The notes under the pieces: model-generated | The model's database searches: none | What the model saw: the letters and a program-made list of their open reading frames with translations, nothing else | Told to the model about the DNA's origin: nothing | Program-made: the position numbers and the translations under genes | Shown: positions 8,521 to 17,012 of the stretch, in pieces | Position numbering within the stretch: position 1 is the first letter of the stretch | How the letters are laid out: every line of letters starts with the position of its first letter | DNA from: Actinomycetes bacterium | GTDB taxonomy: Bacteria; Actinomycetota; Thermoleophilia; BMS3ABIN01 | Length of the DNA: 64,000 nucleotides | Reading direction: 5' to 3' | NCBI GenBank assembly: GCA_021785935.1 | Contig: JAJYOG010000001.1 | Location: forward strand, 62,001-126,000

Positions 8521-9530
8521 GGGCTACAAAAACGTCAAGGAAGTCGTCCACGGCAAGACTATTTCCCGGGCGGTTATCGATGAAGACGTTGCTCCCCTGA
8601 TTAAAGAAGCCTTCAATCTTTATGCTACCGGTGATTATTCACTGATGGAGTTGAGCGGCGTCTTGGCCAAAAAAGGACTCAGACCGCAAAACAGCAGAAA
8701 GAAAGAGATGGGCAGATCATCCCTCGCAACAATGCTCCAAAACAAATTCTATGTAGGTGTCGTCACCTATATGGGTGTTGAGTATCCTGGCCTGCACAAG
8801 CCAATCGTCACGCCGAAGCTTTTTGAACGAGTTCAGCAGACCTTGAAAACGAGAGATCAGGCCGGAGAGCGAAAAAGGAAGTATCCTCATTATCTGAAGG
8901 GTACTATCTTTTGCGGCGAGTGTGGCTCTCGGCTCTCCTACCTCTTGGCTAAGGGAAAATATCCCTATTTTTATTGTCTCGGACAGAAACGGCATAACGG
9001 CTGCACCCAAAAATATCTGGATGTTTCTGAAGTTGAACAGGCGGTGGAAAATCTCTACAAGGATATCGAGATATCCGACGAGCTGGCAGAAATGCTCAAA
9101 GATGGCTTTGAAAAAGAGGTCGCCGAAATAACTGCCTCTTCATCACGGCAAAGGAAGCTGCTCGTTAGAAAAATAGCCCGATTGGAGAATAAGAGAAGAA
9201 AGCTGCTTGAGGCTTTCTTCGGCGGGGCTATCGCCATTGATCTGCTCAAGGAACAGCAGGAGGGTTTGGTTTCAGAAATAACGATCGCTCAAGAAAAGCT
9301 GAAAGGCTCGGACGTTGAGGTTGGCGAAACAAAAGAGCTGCTCGAAATGGCGTTATCTCTGGCTTCCAACTGCTATGAGGGATACAAACTCGGCGGTCCA
9401 AAAGAAAGAAGGCTCTTTAATCAAGCCTTCTTCGAGAAGATATATATAAAAGATGATGGGGTAGATCGAACTACCCATGACAAACTGTTTGGAACTCTTT
9501 TTTTAGGCCCTGGTTCGCATAAGGGCAATT
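8516..9530 (+). pseudogene. Truncated serine recombinase/integrase (recombinase and zinc-ribbon domains only)
   Basis: The open frame 8492–9706 contains a recombinase domain (GYKNVKEVVHGK, then VIDEDVAPLIKEAFNLYA and YVGVVTYMGVEYPGLH), a zinc ribbon (CGECGSRLSYL then YFYCLGQKRHNGC) and a long coiled coil (about residues 180–270), as in large serine recombinases. The N-terminal resolvase catalytic domain with the nucleophilic Ser is absent: the left end is joined to an IS5-type transposase fragment. The open frame runs on through the antisense of the tRNA-Ile gene, so its last ~65 residues are not real protein. The relic probably integrated the island at the tRNA 3' end; it cannot catalyse recombination now. 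Confidence 0.8.
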
Positions 9531-9607
9531 TGGTGGGCGTACCTGGATTCGAACCAGGGACCTCATCCTTATCAGAGATGCGCTCTAACCAACTGAGCTA
9601 TACGCCC
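9531..9607 (-). tRNA. tRNA-Ile (anticodon GAT), CCA encoded
   Basis: Reading leftward: acceptor GGGCGTA pairs with TACGCCC; D arm GCTC AGTTGGTTA GAGC; anticodon arm CATCT CTGATAA GGATG with GAT at the centre; variable loop AGGTC; T arm CCTGG TTCGAAT CCAGG; discriminator A and encoded CCA at 9533–9531. All stems close, with one T·G pair in the anticodon stem. Its 3' end faces the recombinase relic, the usual attachment position for integrating elements. Confidence 0.97.
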
Positions 9608-9720
9608 TCGCAAAAAGAAGATGGCGACAGTGCCATCCGGATTGTTAGTTTAGCCAATCCGGGGGCAGGCTGGCAAGCGTATATGCTTCGCTCTATAATA
9701 GTTTGACGGGAGTGAATGTG

Positions 9721-10206
9721 ATGAAAGAGATGGTTCTTTACGGCATTAGTTTTGATGTTGTCGGCAAACAGCCGATCATTCTGCTCAAGACTGCCGACGC
9801 CAACAAGTTCCTGCCTATCTGGATAGGCCACCAGGAAGCCGCAGCCATCCTGATGAAGCTTCAAGGCACCGAATTGCCCCGGCCGATGACCCACGACCTC
9901 TTGACTTCTATCCTTGATGAACTGCATGCAGAGGTATTGAAGGTAACCGTCACCGAGCTTAAGGAAAATACCTTTTACGCGTTACTGACGCTAAAGCTCG
10001 ACGCGGGTGAGATCGAGGTGGATTCGCGTCCCAGCGATGCCCTGGCCCTGGCGGTGCGGACGAACGCCCCCATTTTCGCCTCCGACAGGCTGATCGAGGA
10101 TAACGCCATTGAATTCGACCACGAAGTTGAGGATGCGGAACAGGTGGTCGAGCGATTCCGCGACTTTCTGGATAACGTTACGCCCGAAGACTTCCTCAAC
10201 GACTGA
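9721..10206 (+). CDS. Bifunctional nuclease family protein (DUF151)
   Basis: 161 residues from ATG 9721, with CGGGAG eight bases upstream; earlier in-frame GTG/TTG codons (9703, 9712, 9718) are less well placed. The family core is visible: LPIWIGHQEAAAI near residue 35, RPMTHDLLTSIL, then LKLDAGEIEVDSRPSDALAL and an acidic C-terminus. Related plant and bacterial proteins have been described as DNase/RNase; the Asp and Glu residues of the SRPSDALAL region are conserved here. Tail-to-tail with the phosphatase gene (14 nt between stops). It lies just outside the island and has the composition of the chromosome backbone. Confidence 0.9.
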   Translation: MKEMVLYGISFDVVGKQPIILLKTADANKFLPIWIGHQEAAAILMKLQGTELPRPMTHDLLTSILDELHAEVLKVTVTELKENTFYALLTLKLDAGEIEVDSRPSDALALAVRTNAPIFASDRLIEDNAIEFDHEVEDAEQVVERFRDFLDNVTPEDFLND

Positions 10207-10220
10207 TCCGGTTGCCGGCG

Positions 10221-11057
10221 CTATTCCAGCTCGCGCCGGACGGCCTCGCTGAACCCCTCCACCATCGCCGCCTTCAACAGCACGACATTGTCGTAAGCCT
10301 TAAGCATCTCCGGGAGGCCTGAGTGATTTTCCGCAGCGTTGGCCATGAGGTAAAGGCTTCGAACAGCGCCTGCCATTTCCAGATCCTGTGCCGAGTCTCC
10401 GCAGGCAATCGCATCCTCGCGAGCGAGCCCGGACAGCTTAAGGTCGAGTTCAATGGCGCTTCCCTTGCCTGACCGCCGCGGAATGATGTGATAGGCGTGC
10501 AGGTTTTCCACGGGCATGTTGTATCCTCGGTCTTCGATGACTCCGTTATCTACGAGCTTGAACTCTCCCAGGCCCCGTTCTACCAATAGCTCGTTGGCTC
10601 CGCCAATGTCGATTTGGCCTCGCAGCAGGTGAGAATAGCTGTGTTCCCGATACCACGGTTCATGATATGCAAGCGCTTTGCCAAAGTGGTCGAGGAGAAG
10701 CTCCGGCGCCCCGGTTGCTCCAATCTCCTCGAAAACGGTTATCCCATCCCTGTGGCCGAAAGGTTCGCAGTTATTAATCACCGATGAGCCGTTGTCGCGC
10801 ACGAGGACACAGCCCGCCTCGGCAATATACCTGTTTATGCCCAGGATCCTGGCGTCCTCTCTGAGCAGCTTCTCGCTTCGCCCGGAACAAAAACAGACTT
10901 GCGCTCCGCGAGTGCGGCAGCGGCGAAGGGCATCTGCCCCCACCATGGTGAAATCTCCCGCCGCTGTATGGAAAATGGAGCCACCCCTGCCAAGCAAGGT
11001 GCCGTCGAGGTCCGTATAGATAATTTGTGGGGGAGTTCGCGGCGGGGTTCCGGTCAT
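10221..11057 (-). CDS. HAD-family hydrolase, probable glucosyl-/mannosyl-3-phosphoglycerate phosphatase
   Basis: 278 residues. HAD motif I is YTDLDGTLLG (about residue 14), motif II is CFCSGRS, the conserved Lys is in SGKGSAIE, and motif IV is IACGDSAQDLEM; the cap between motifs II and III places it in the Cof/MpgP-like subclass. It starts with an ATGA overlap with the upstream gpgS stop, so the two are translationally coupled. The neighbour makes glucosyl-3-phosphoglycerate, and this enzyme would remove the phosphate to give glucosylglycerate, a compatible solute or a precursor of methylglucose polysaccharide. The substrate assignment rests mainly on context. Confidence 0.85.
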   Translation of the reverse strand: MTGTPPRTPPQIIYTDLDGTLLGRGGSIFHTAAGDFTMVGADALRRCRTRGAQVCFCSGRSEKLLREDARILGINRYIAEAGCVLVRDNGSSVINNCEPFGHRDGITVFEEIGATGAPELLLDHFGKALAYHEPWYREHSYSHLLRGQIDIGGANELLVERGLGEFKLVDNGVIEDRGYNMPVENLHAYHIIPRRSGKGSAIELDLKLSGLAREDAIACGDSAQDLEMAGAVRSLYLMANAAENHSGLPEMLKAYDNVVLLKAAMVEGFSEAVRRELE

Positions 11058-12046
11058 CGCGAGGTAGTCCTCCTGCGCACCGGGTGCAGACGCCGGTATT
11101 CTTCAATCGTGGACAGCGGCGGCCGCTCCACCACCCTAACCTCGTGCGACTCGAGCCCGTACTGCTCGTGACGGTAAATTATGCTGCGATAATCGGTGCC
11201 GGGTTCATCCTTAAGCTCCAGCCGGCCCTCGTCGTGCAAACGTTTGAAGACGGCCTGCATGATGCCGAACGCCATCTGCCCTAGCGCCTTTGTGCCCTGG
11301 TTGTGGTGAACCCTGCGTTTGAGGTCGGTCTGAGCCATCGCCGCCAGGCCGTACTTGCGATAGATGTCTATGTCGAGTCCGATCTCAACCCCATAGCCGG
11401 TGAAGAAGGGAACGCTTTCCAATACCCGCCTGCGTCCGGCATATTCGCCCGAGAGAGGCTGGATCAGCCGGGCGAGGTCCGGGTAGAACATGTTGATGAG
11501 CGGGCGCGCGCAGATCTCGGTGACGCGGCCGCCGCCTGTTTCCCGCTGCATCTCGCCCAGGTAAAGCGGCCGGCGATAGTAGCCTTTGACATATCCGATC
11601 TTTCTGTTGGCCAGGATCGGGCCCACCAGTCCGTAGATGAAATGGGGCGAAAAGTTCTTGATGTCTGAGTCAACCCAGACCACTATATCCCCGGTGAGCG
11701 GGACCAGGCTCTTCCAAAGCGCCTCCCCCTTGCCGTACGCGGGCGGTTGGCCGGCAAGGTATTCATCGTCGTAAAAAACTTCCGCTCCGTGTTCGGCTGC
11801 GACCTCGGCGGTGTTGTCTGTTGACCGGGAATCGATAATCGCCAGCTGATCCACCAGCCGGTGTCTTTTCATCAGCGAACGGCGAATGACGGGCAGGATG
11901 TTGGGGATTGTGTCGGCCTCGTTGCGAGTCGGAAGGCAGACGCTGATGGTCAGACCCTGCTCTTCCTTAAGTCTGACTAGCCCCTCTACGTCCGAAAAAT
12001 CGGAGTAGTGGTAGGTGCGCCGCTTGAACCAATCATCCGGCCTCAT
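11054..12046 (-). CDS. gpgS: Glucosyl-3-phosphoglycerate synthase (GT81)
   Basis: 330 residues. A GT-A fold opens with ISVCLPTRNEADTI; the nucleotide-sugar/metal site is VVWVDSDIKNFSPHF, and GYVKGYYRRPL and FFTGYGVEIGLDIDI follow as in GpgS/MpgS enzymes. The reaction is transfer of glucose from NDP-glucose to 3-phosphoglycerate in the cytoplasm. Ends ATGA-coupled to the phosphatase gene and starts inside the end of the YdjC-like gene (14-nt overlap), so the three form one leftward operon. Mannosyl transfer (MpgS) is an alternative that sequence alone does not rule out. Confidence 0.9.
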   Translation of the reverse strand: MRPDDWFKRRTYHYSDFSDVEGLVRLKEEQGLTISVCLPTRNEADTIPNILPVIRRSLMKRHRLVDQLAIIDSRSTDNTAEVAAEHGAEVFYDDEYLAGQPPAYGKGEALWKSLVPLTGDIVVWVDSDIKNFSPHFIYGLVGPILANRKIGYVKGYYRRPLYLGEMQRETGGGRVTEICARPLINMFYPDLARLIQPLSGEYAGRRRVLESVPFFTGYGVEIGLDIDIYRKYGLAAMAQTDLKRRVHHNQGTKALGQMAFGIMQAVFKRLHDEGRLELKDEPGTDYRSIIYRHEQYGLESHEVRVVERPPLSTIEEYRRLHPVRRRTTSR

Positions 12047-12860
12047 TCGACTTCCCTTCCCGGAGCGCCGCGAAAGAGATCTTCTGTACGCCCGACCTCT
12101 CGATGGCAGCTAGAAAATCGTCGGCAAGGAGCTGCTTCAGCTCCGCTTCCCTGGCGCTGTTATAACTGGTCACACTTGCCAGCCGGTCATCGGTGTAACC
12201 GGGGTGACACATGAACTCGAGCGCATCCCCTGACGCCATTAGATCATGGCTGAGAGCCGCCGTCATTTCTTTATTGCCCATGACCTCTATTCCAGAAAAC
12301 CGGTCCGGGGTTTTCAGGGATGGCCCCGATGAGGGCATCCGCGCAGCCAGAGCCACAGCAACGGCCTTGGGGTTTCGGAATGGCATGCGAAAGCCTCTCA
12401 TGCTGGTGATGCCCATCCGGGGGCAAACGCGTTTGATTATCGAGCGCAGGCGCGGATGGGCGTGCAGGTGGTGATGACTGTCTATGTGCGTGGGACGAAG
12501 ACCCAACTGCACCATCCTTTCGACTTGCGCCCGGATCTCCTCTTCAATTTCATGAGTCCGGGCCCCGCCGGACGTAAGACGCCAGAGCGCCTGCCCCATT
12601 CCCGGAAACAATCCATCCGGTCCTGTGAGCGAAGACACGCTGCCGGAAGACGACGTCGGTGCTCCGGCCGTGAGATTCAAGTGCAGGCCCACACCCAGGC
12701 CTTGATTGTCGGCTGCCAGCAGGGCGGCCTCGACGGCGGCCTCGCCATTCACCAGAAGCGTCGTGCTCGTGACCGTGCCTCGCTGATAGCACTCCACGAC
12801 AGCCCTGTTGACCCCGGAGGTCATGCCGAAGTCGTCAGCATTGACAATCAACCTTTTCAT
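12033..12860 (-). CDS. ChbG/HpnK (YdjC-like) family carbohydrate deacetylase
   Basis: 275 residues from ATG 12860 (MKRLIVNADDFGMTSGVN). The metal ligands of the YdjC family are visible: Asp in NADDFG, THIDSHHHLHAHP (His pair) and the C-terminal EFMCHPGYTDD. These enzymes hydrolyse N-acetyl groups on sugars, for example chitooligosaccharides or hopanoid glycosides. A longer frame from TTG 12887 adds nine residues but leaves GGAGG inside the coding sequence, so the ATG is preferred. It is first in the operon with gpgS and its phosphatase. The substrate is unknown. Confidence 0.88.
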   Translation of the reverse strand: MKRLIVNADDFGMTSGVNRAVVECYQRGTVTSTTLLVNGEAAVEAALLAADNQGLGVGLHLNLTAGAPTSSSGSVSSLTGPDGLFPGMGQALWRLTSGGARTHEIEEEIRAQVERMVQLGLRPTHIDSHHHLHAHPRLRSIIKRVCPRMGITSMRGFRMPFRNPKAVAVALAARMPSSGPSLKTPDRFSGIEVMGNKEMTAALSHDLMASGDALEFMCHPGYTDDRLASVTSYNSAREAELKQLLADDFLAAIERSGVQKISFAALREGKSNEAG

Positions 12861-12919
12861 ATTGTTTTCCGCCAGCCTCCCATTCAATCCGGTTTAGAAA
12901 ATAACGGACGCCCGCATAA

Positions 12920-12977
12920 TTGACACAGGCGGCTTGGGCAAATTTACATTGACTCGTGTCTGCCGCGCAGCATATGT
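12920..12977 (+). promoter_or_regulatory. Candidate sigma-70-type promoters for the Lrp-like gene
   Basis: TTGACA (12920–12925) is followed after 17 bases by TTTACA (12943–12948). TTGACT (12949–12954) is followed after 17 bases by ATATGT (12972–12977). Both point to the gene at 13022. The -35 boxes are good and the -10 boxes weak; which is used cannot be decided by eye. Confidence 0.4.
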
Positions 12978-13021
12978 TTGTAACCGGATCATTTTATACT
13001 TTTCCCAAGGAGGTGGGACAG

Positions 13022-13258
13022 ATGGCAGCAGCCTATGTTCTCGCAAACACGGCGCCCGGCAAGGCCGGAGATGCCCGCAAACAAATCGCCGGCATTCCCG
13101 GGGTCAAGAGCGCCCACGCCGTTACTGGCGCCTATGACCTGATCGCCTATATCGAGGGAGGGGATATCAGCGAGTTGGGCAATACCATCGTTTCGCAGAT
13201 CCAGTCCATTGACGGAATTACACAAACTATGACCAGCGTCGTGGTCGAACTGCCCTGA
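13022..13258 (+). CDS. Stand-alone Lrp/AsnC ligand-binding (RAM) domain protein
   Basis: 78 residues from ATG 13022, with AAGGAGGT seven bases upstream; a 22-residue upstream extension has no such signal. The sequence MAAAYVLANTAPG, IPGVKSAHAVTGAYDLIAYI and a closing TSVVVELP is the alpha-beta sandwich of the AsnC/Lrp ligand domain, without the DNA-binding helix-turn-helix. Such small proteins form octamers or mix with full-length regulators and sense amino acids. The gene is alone between the leftward gpgS operon and the flavoprotein 183 bases downstream. Confidence 0.88.
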   Translation: MAAAYVLANTAPGKAGDARKQIAGIPGVKSAHAVTGAYDLIAYIEGGDISELGNTIVSQIQSIDGITQTMTSVVVELP

Positions 13259-13441
13259 GCGGGCGGAAACCTCAATAAGCGCGAAACCTTTTGCCTTCAA
13301 GCCTGTCTAAAAGGGTGTTGAGAATACCCTGGCAGGTATGGCGACGTTTGTAGGCTGAAGGACGCCCCCCCCCCGGGGGCTTCCCAACATTCTTGAACAA
13401 GCCAAGCGGTGAAGGGAGATAGACCCCGGGAGGGGCATGTC

Positions 13442-14647
13442 ATGTCGAAGATAGTTGTTATAGGTGGAAGTTTTGCCGGGATTACCGGCGCTCTTGAGGC
13501 CCGGCGCAAGCTGGGATCGCAGCACGAAGTAACTCTTATATCGAGGAGTGATAGTTTCGTTTATATCCCGTCGCTGATCTGGGTCCCGTTCGGATGGCGA
13601 AACGTCAAGGATATCAGCGTGCCTCTAAGGCCGGTTCTCGAAAAACACGGCGTAAAGTTCGTACAGACTGAGGTTACGAAGGTCGACCCTGAGCAGAATC
13701 GCGTGATCACGAAGGGTGGGGATCTCGACTACGATTACCTGTTGGTCGCATCGGGGGTGAGCACGCGCTTCGATTTAATTGAGGGGCTGGGGCCGGATAA
13801 AAACACGTATTCTGTTTGCACGCCGGGCCACGCCGAGCACGCAAGGGAGGGCTGGCAGAAGCTGATCGATGATCCGGGGCCTGTGGTTGTCGGCGCCAGT
13901 CAGGGCGCCAGCTGTATGGGAGCTGGCTATGAGTTTCTCTTCAACCTGGAATATGCCGCGCGACAGGCGGGCATCCGTGACCGCGTCGACATTACCTGGA
14001 TTACTCCGGAGCCTTTTCTGGCGCACTTCGGAATTGGCGGCATGGCCGGCGGTGAGGCGATGCTTAAGTCATTCATGAAAATGTTCAATATCAACTTTGT
14101 TGTCAACTCAGAGATCGACAATGTTACCGAGGATGCGGTTATTCTCAAGAATGGCCGCAGGCTCCCGTACAAATACTCAATGATCATACCGCCGTTCAAC
14201 GGCGCCCGCTTCGTCAAGGAGTCCGGCGGCCTCGGCGACGAGAAGGGATTTATCCCGGTCGATGACACCTACCGGCATAAAAAGTATCCCAATGTCTTCG
14301 CCGCCGGCCTGGCCGTGGCCGTGCCGCCGCCATTCGCGACGCCGGTTGCTCTCGGAGTTCCCAAGACAGGCTTTCCTTCCGAGGAGAGCGCCAAGATAGC
14401 TTCTCACAATATTGCCCACCTGATACATGGCGAGGCGGAGAAGCTAAAGACGAAGCCGTGGGGCAAGATACCCGGCCTCTGCGTCATGGACGCAGGTCAC
14501 AAGGAGGTTGTGATCGTCAGCAACCACCTGTTGAAGCCGCGCCAGTTCGCCATCATGGTTCCAAACCCGCTGGTGAACATCGGCAAGCGTCTTCTGGAGA
14601 AATATTTTCTCTGGAAAACGCGCCGGGGCCTCTCGTATTTATTGTGA
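13442..14647 (+). CDS. FAD-dependent pyridine nucleotide-disulfide type oxidoreductase, sulfide:quinone reductase-like
   Basis: 401 residues from ATG 13442, with GGGAGGGG at 13428–13435. N-terminal dinucleotide site IVVIGGSFAGITGALEAR, a second site PVVVGASQGASCMG near residue 145, and the C-terminal FAD motif YPNVFAAGLAVAV. The length, IPSLIWVPFG and IPPFNG follow the SQR/FCC-like branch, membrane-associated enzymes that move electrons from sulfide or another reductant to quinone. The exact substrate is not settled: NDH-2-like and SQR-like members share this fold. A poly-C run (13365–13375) lies in the leader. The stop is 26 nt from the convergent ftsZ stop. Confidence 0.85.
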   Translation: MSKIVVIGGSFAGITGALEARRKLGSQHEVTLISRSDSFVYIPSLIWVPFGWRNVKDISVPLRPVLEKHGVKFVQTEVTKVDPEQNRVITKGGDLDYDYLLVASGVSTRFDLIEGLGPDKNTYSVCTPGHAEHAREGWQKLIDDPGPVVVGASQGASCMGAGYEFLFNLEYAARQAGIRDRVDITWITPEPFLAHFGIGGMAGGEAMLKSFMKMFNINFVVNSEIDNVTEDAVILKNGRRLPYKYSMIIPPFNGARFVKESGGLGDEKGFIPVDDTYRHKKYPNVFAAGLAVAVPPPFATPVALGVPKTGFPSEESAKIASHNIAHLIHGEAEKLKTKPWGKIPGLCVMDAGHKEVVIVSNHLLKPRQFAIMVPNPLVNIGKRLLEKYFLWKTRRGLSYLL

Positions 14648-14673
14648 GCGGATATCCGGGTATCTAATGAGCT

Positions 14674-15807
14674 CTAACCGTTAAGGAAATCCGGTGTGTC
14701 CAGCGGTGCTTCCCGCCTGCCGGCGCGGCGCGGAGAATCGGCGCTCCGGTCGAAACCGGTTGCGATTACAGTCACCTGAATGCTACCGGCGAGCTTTTCG
14801 TCGACGACGGTGCCGAAGATAATGTTGGCGTCCTCGGAGACAACCCGAGCGATCACCTGCGCCGCCTCATTGGCCTCATGCAGGGCGACGTCGCTGCCGC
14901 CCTTGACATTGAGCAGGATGCCGCGGGCGCCGTTAATGGAGGTCTCCAGGAGCGGCGAGCCGATTGCCTGCCGCGCAGCCTCAGTGGCTCGGTTTTCGCC
15001 CGACGCGGTTCCGATGCCCATAAGAGCACTGCCGGCGCCGCTGATGATAGTGCGCACGTCAGCGAAATCCACATTAATGATTCCGGGCGTATTGATTAAA
15101 TCGCAAATGCTCTGGACGCCCTGGCGTAAAACGTCATCCGCTACCGCGAAAGCTTCCAGCAGGCTGGTGCCCTTATCGACAACCTGGAGCAGTCGATCGT
15201 TGGGAACAATAATGACCGTGTCGGCTGCTTCCCTTAGCCGGCGAATGCCTTCCTCCGCCTGGATATTGCGATTGGTGCCCTCAAAACTGAAAGGCCTGGT
15301 GACAATACCGATGGTCAGGGCGCCGGTTTCGCGCGCCACCTCAGCAATAACGGGCGCAGCGCCGGTACCGGTGCCTCCGCCCTCTCCGGCGGTGATGAAT
15401 ACCAGGTCTGCCCCTCTGAGCACCTTTTTCACTTCATCGCGGCTGCGTTCCATGGCCTCGGTGCCCACGCTCGGATCCGCGCCGCCGCCCAGCCCGCGCG
15501 TGAGTTCGCCGCCGACATGGATCTTGACGTCGGCTTCGGACATTTGCAGCGCCTGAGCGTCGGTGTTCAGGGCTATGAACTCAACACCGCGGATGCCAGC
15601 CGCAATCATGCGGTTGATGGCATTGGTGCCGCCGCCGCCGACTCCAACTACCTTGATCGCGGCGATGTAAGCGGCCTCTTCCCTCGGCCTCGCGTTTTCA
15701 CGCGGCGCCGGCCGCCGTTCCTCTATGGTAGTGTCTTCAGATATGTGCTCCGTAGGCTGGAAGAGGTTCGCTAAGGCCCCTTCCCTCATGCTCGCTCGAA
15801 TTTGCAT
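14674..15807 (-). CDS. ftsZ: Cell division protein FtsZ
   Basis: 377 residues. Tubulin-type GTPase with VVGVGGGGTNAINRM (from residue 53), the signature GGGTGTG (143–149), the T7 loop NVDFADVRTI with catalytic Asp residues and the C-terminal peptide LDTPDFL. The start at ATG 15807 has AAGGAG seven bases upstream; no later ATG/GTG/TTG gives a sensible protein except ATG 15789. It therefore overlaps the end of parA by 71 bases and carries about 50 residues before the GTPase domain. ftsZ usually sits in the dcw cluster; here it follows parA next to the origin, so it may be a moved or second copy. Confidence 0.96.
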   Translation of the reverse strand: MQIRASMREGALANLFQPTEHISEDTTIEERRPAPRENARPREEAAYIAAIKVVGVGGGGTNAINRMIAAGIRGVEFIALNTDAQALQMSEADVKIHVGGELTRGLGGGADPSVGTEAMERSRDEVKKVLRGADLVFITAGEGGGTGTGAAPVIAEVARETGALTIGIVTRPFSFEGTNRNIQAEEGIRRLREAADTVIIVPNDRLLQVVDKGTSLLEAFAVADDVLRQGVQSICDLINTPGIINVDFADVRTIISGAGSALMGIGTASGENRATEAARQAIGSPLLETSINGARGILLNVKGGSDVALHEANEAAQVIARVVSEDANIIFGTVVDEKLAGSIQVTVIATGFDRSADSPRRAGRREAPLDTPDFLNG

Positions 15808-16549
15808 TGAGCAACTCCTTTGCCAGATTGCGGTAGGTGTCCGCGGCGCCGCCCTCCGGTTCGTAAGCCATGATCGATCGGCCCTGGACCGGAGCTTCCG
15901 CGAACTTTATGGTTTTCCTCACCACGGTCGAGAAGACGGTTTCGCCAAAACTTTCCTTGAGAATCTCGATCGCCTCACGGCCGTGAATAGTCCGGGCATC
16001 GAACATCGTGGGCAGGATGCCCCGAATGTGGACGTCCGGGTTGAGGTTCTCTCTTATCATCTCCAAAGTCTTTTCCAGTTGGGCGAGTCCCCTGAGCGAC
16101 AGATACTCGCACTGCACTGGCACTATGACGCCATCAGCCGCCGTGAGGGCGTTGATGGTAAGCAGCCCCAGTGACGGCGGCGTATCGATCAGGATGTAAT
16201 CGTAGCGGTGCTTTACCTGCATGAGCGCTTTTTCCAGCGAGCGCTCCCTGCCAATGGCCGATGACAGGGCCAGCTCCGCGCCAGCCAGGTCGATGCTGGC
16301 TGGGGCAATGTCGACTTCGCAGCGCTGGATGACGTCGTCAAGCGGCGTCCTGTGAACCAGGACGTTAAACATACTCCTTGTCAGGAAGTCGGGATTGATT
16401 CCCTGGCTCATCGACAGGTTTCCCTGAGGATCCATGTCTATCACCAGAACCCGGTAATGCATTTCGCGCAGGGCGACGCCAGTGTTGAGCGTTGAGGTCG
16501 TCTTGGCCACTCCGCCCTTCTGGTTGGCAAAGGCTAGTACTGTAGTCAC
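15737..16549 (-). CDS. parA: ParA/Soj-type chromosome partitioning ATPase
   Basis: 270 residues from GTG 16549, with GGGAG nine bases upstream. The deviant Walker A motif is KGGVAKTT (residues 11–18), followed by VIDMDPQGNLS and ILIDTPPSLG, the Soj/ParA pattern. ParA dimers bind DNA and ATP and move ParB–parS complexes; the family also includes MinD-like positioning proteins. No parB follows: the next gene is ftsZ, starting 71 bases before this gene ends. The pair is divergent from dnaA across the origin. The last ~35 residues, past KEFL-like helix NLAKELL, are encoded within or near the overlap. Confidence 0.93.
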   Translation of the reverse strand: MTTVLAFANQKGGVAKTTSTLNTGVALREMHYRVLVIDMDPQGNLSMSQGINPDFLTRSMFNVLVHRTPLDDVIQRCEVDIAPASIDLAGAELALSSAIGRERSLEKALMQVKHRYDYILIDTPPSLGLLTINALTAADGVIVPVQCEYLSLRGLAQLEKTLEMIRENLNPDVHIRGILPTMFDARTIHGREAIEILKESFGETVFSTVVRKTIKFAEAPVQGRSIMAYEPEGGAADTYRNLAKELLNANSSEHEGRGLSEPLPAYGAHI

Positions 16550-17012
16550 GTGATCTATCTCCCGATGGTTTGCGGGATTTTCGTTCTAATTTGTTCTATC
16601 CCGGCCAGGGAATTCCTTTATTGCCCGTTCGGCGGCTTAAAAGCGTCGCCAATTCTGGATACCGCGCCACGTGGATAGCTCATTTTATCCACAGGCTGTT
16701 CACAGTTGTGGATATCGTCAAAGATCCCGATGTTTGCAGGTGTTTTCACTACCGCGACCACCTTTGTGCCCTCAGCGCTGGACCCTGCGTTTTGCAGCGG
16801 TTTTTTCACCACGTTATCCACATGCGTTGTGGATAACTTTGGCCGTCAGGGAGTTCGCGGACATCTTGTTTTAGGGGGGCGCCGGCTATAAACTCATCGC
16901 CACATCTCCCCAGAGTCATCCGCATTGCGGCAGGCTACCAGTTCATCCAGTTTGTGAGCCGCGTTCTGTTTCATTGTTTGGGGAGCGTCCCGCGAGCTTA
17001 CAGGAGCCTTCC
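16550..17012. other. Probable chromosomal replication origin (oriC) with DnaA boxes
   Basis: The interval between parA and dnaA holds four DnaA-box matches. TTATCCACA (16685–16693) faces TGTGGATAT (16707–16715, one mismatch). TTATCCACA (16814–16822) faces TGTGGATAA (16828–16836); this second pair extends to a 10-bp perfect inverted repeat around TGCGT. No other gene fits the interval. The position next to dnaA and parA, and divergent transcription, agree with an origin. Confidence 0.8.
16865..16892 (+). promoter_or_regulatory. dnaA: Candidate dnaA promoter
   Basis: CTTGTT (16865–16870), a 16-base spacer and TATAAA (16887–16892) upstream of dnaA. It begins 29 bases after the last DnaA box, so DnaA binding could repress its own promoter. 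The -35 is weak. Confidence 0.35.

Noticed and set aside
9531-9706. C-terminal 60 residues of the recombinase ORF as protein
   Set aside because: The peptide VGVPGFEPGT… is the known artefact of translating the antisense of a tRNA gene.
13259-13441. Riboswitch or terminator in the leader of the flavoprotein gene
   Set aside because: AGGGT…ACCCT and the C/G run can form short stems, but there is no T tract and no match to a known aptamer.
16540-16556. CACGTG near the parA start as a parS site
   Set aside because: Only the central CACGTG matches; the flanks GTAGT and ATCTA do not fit the TGTTTCACGTGAAACA consensus.
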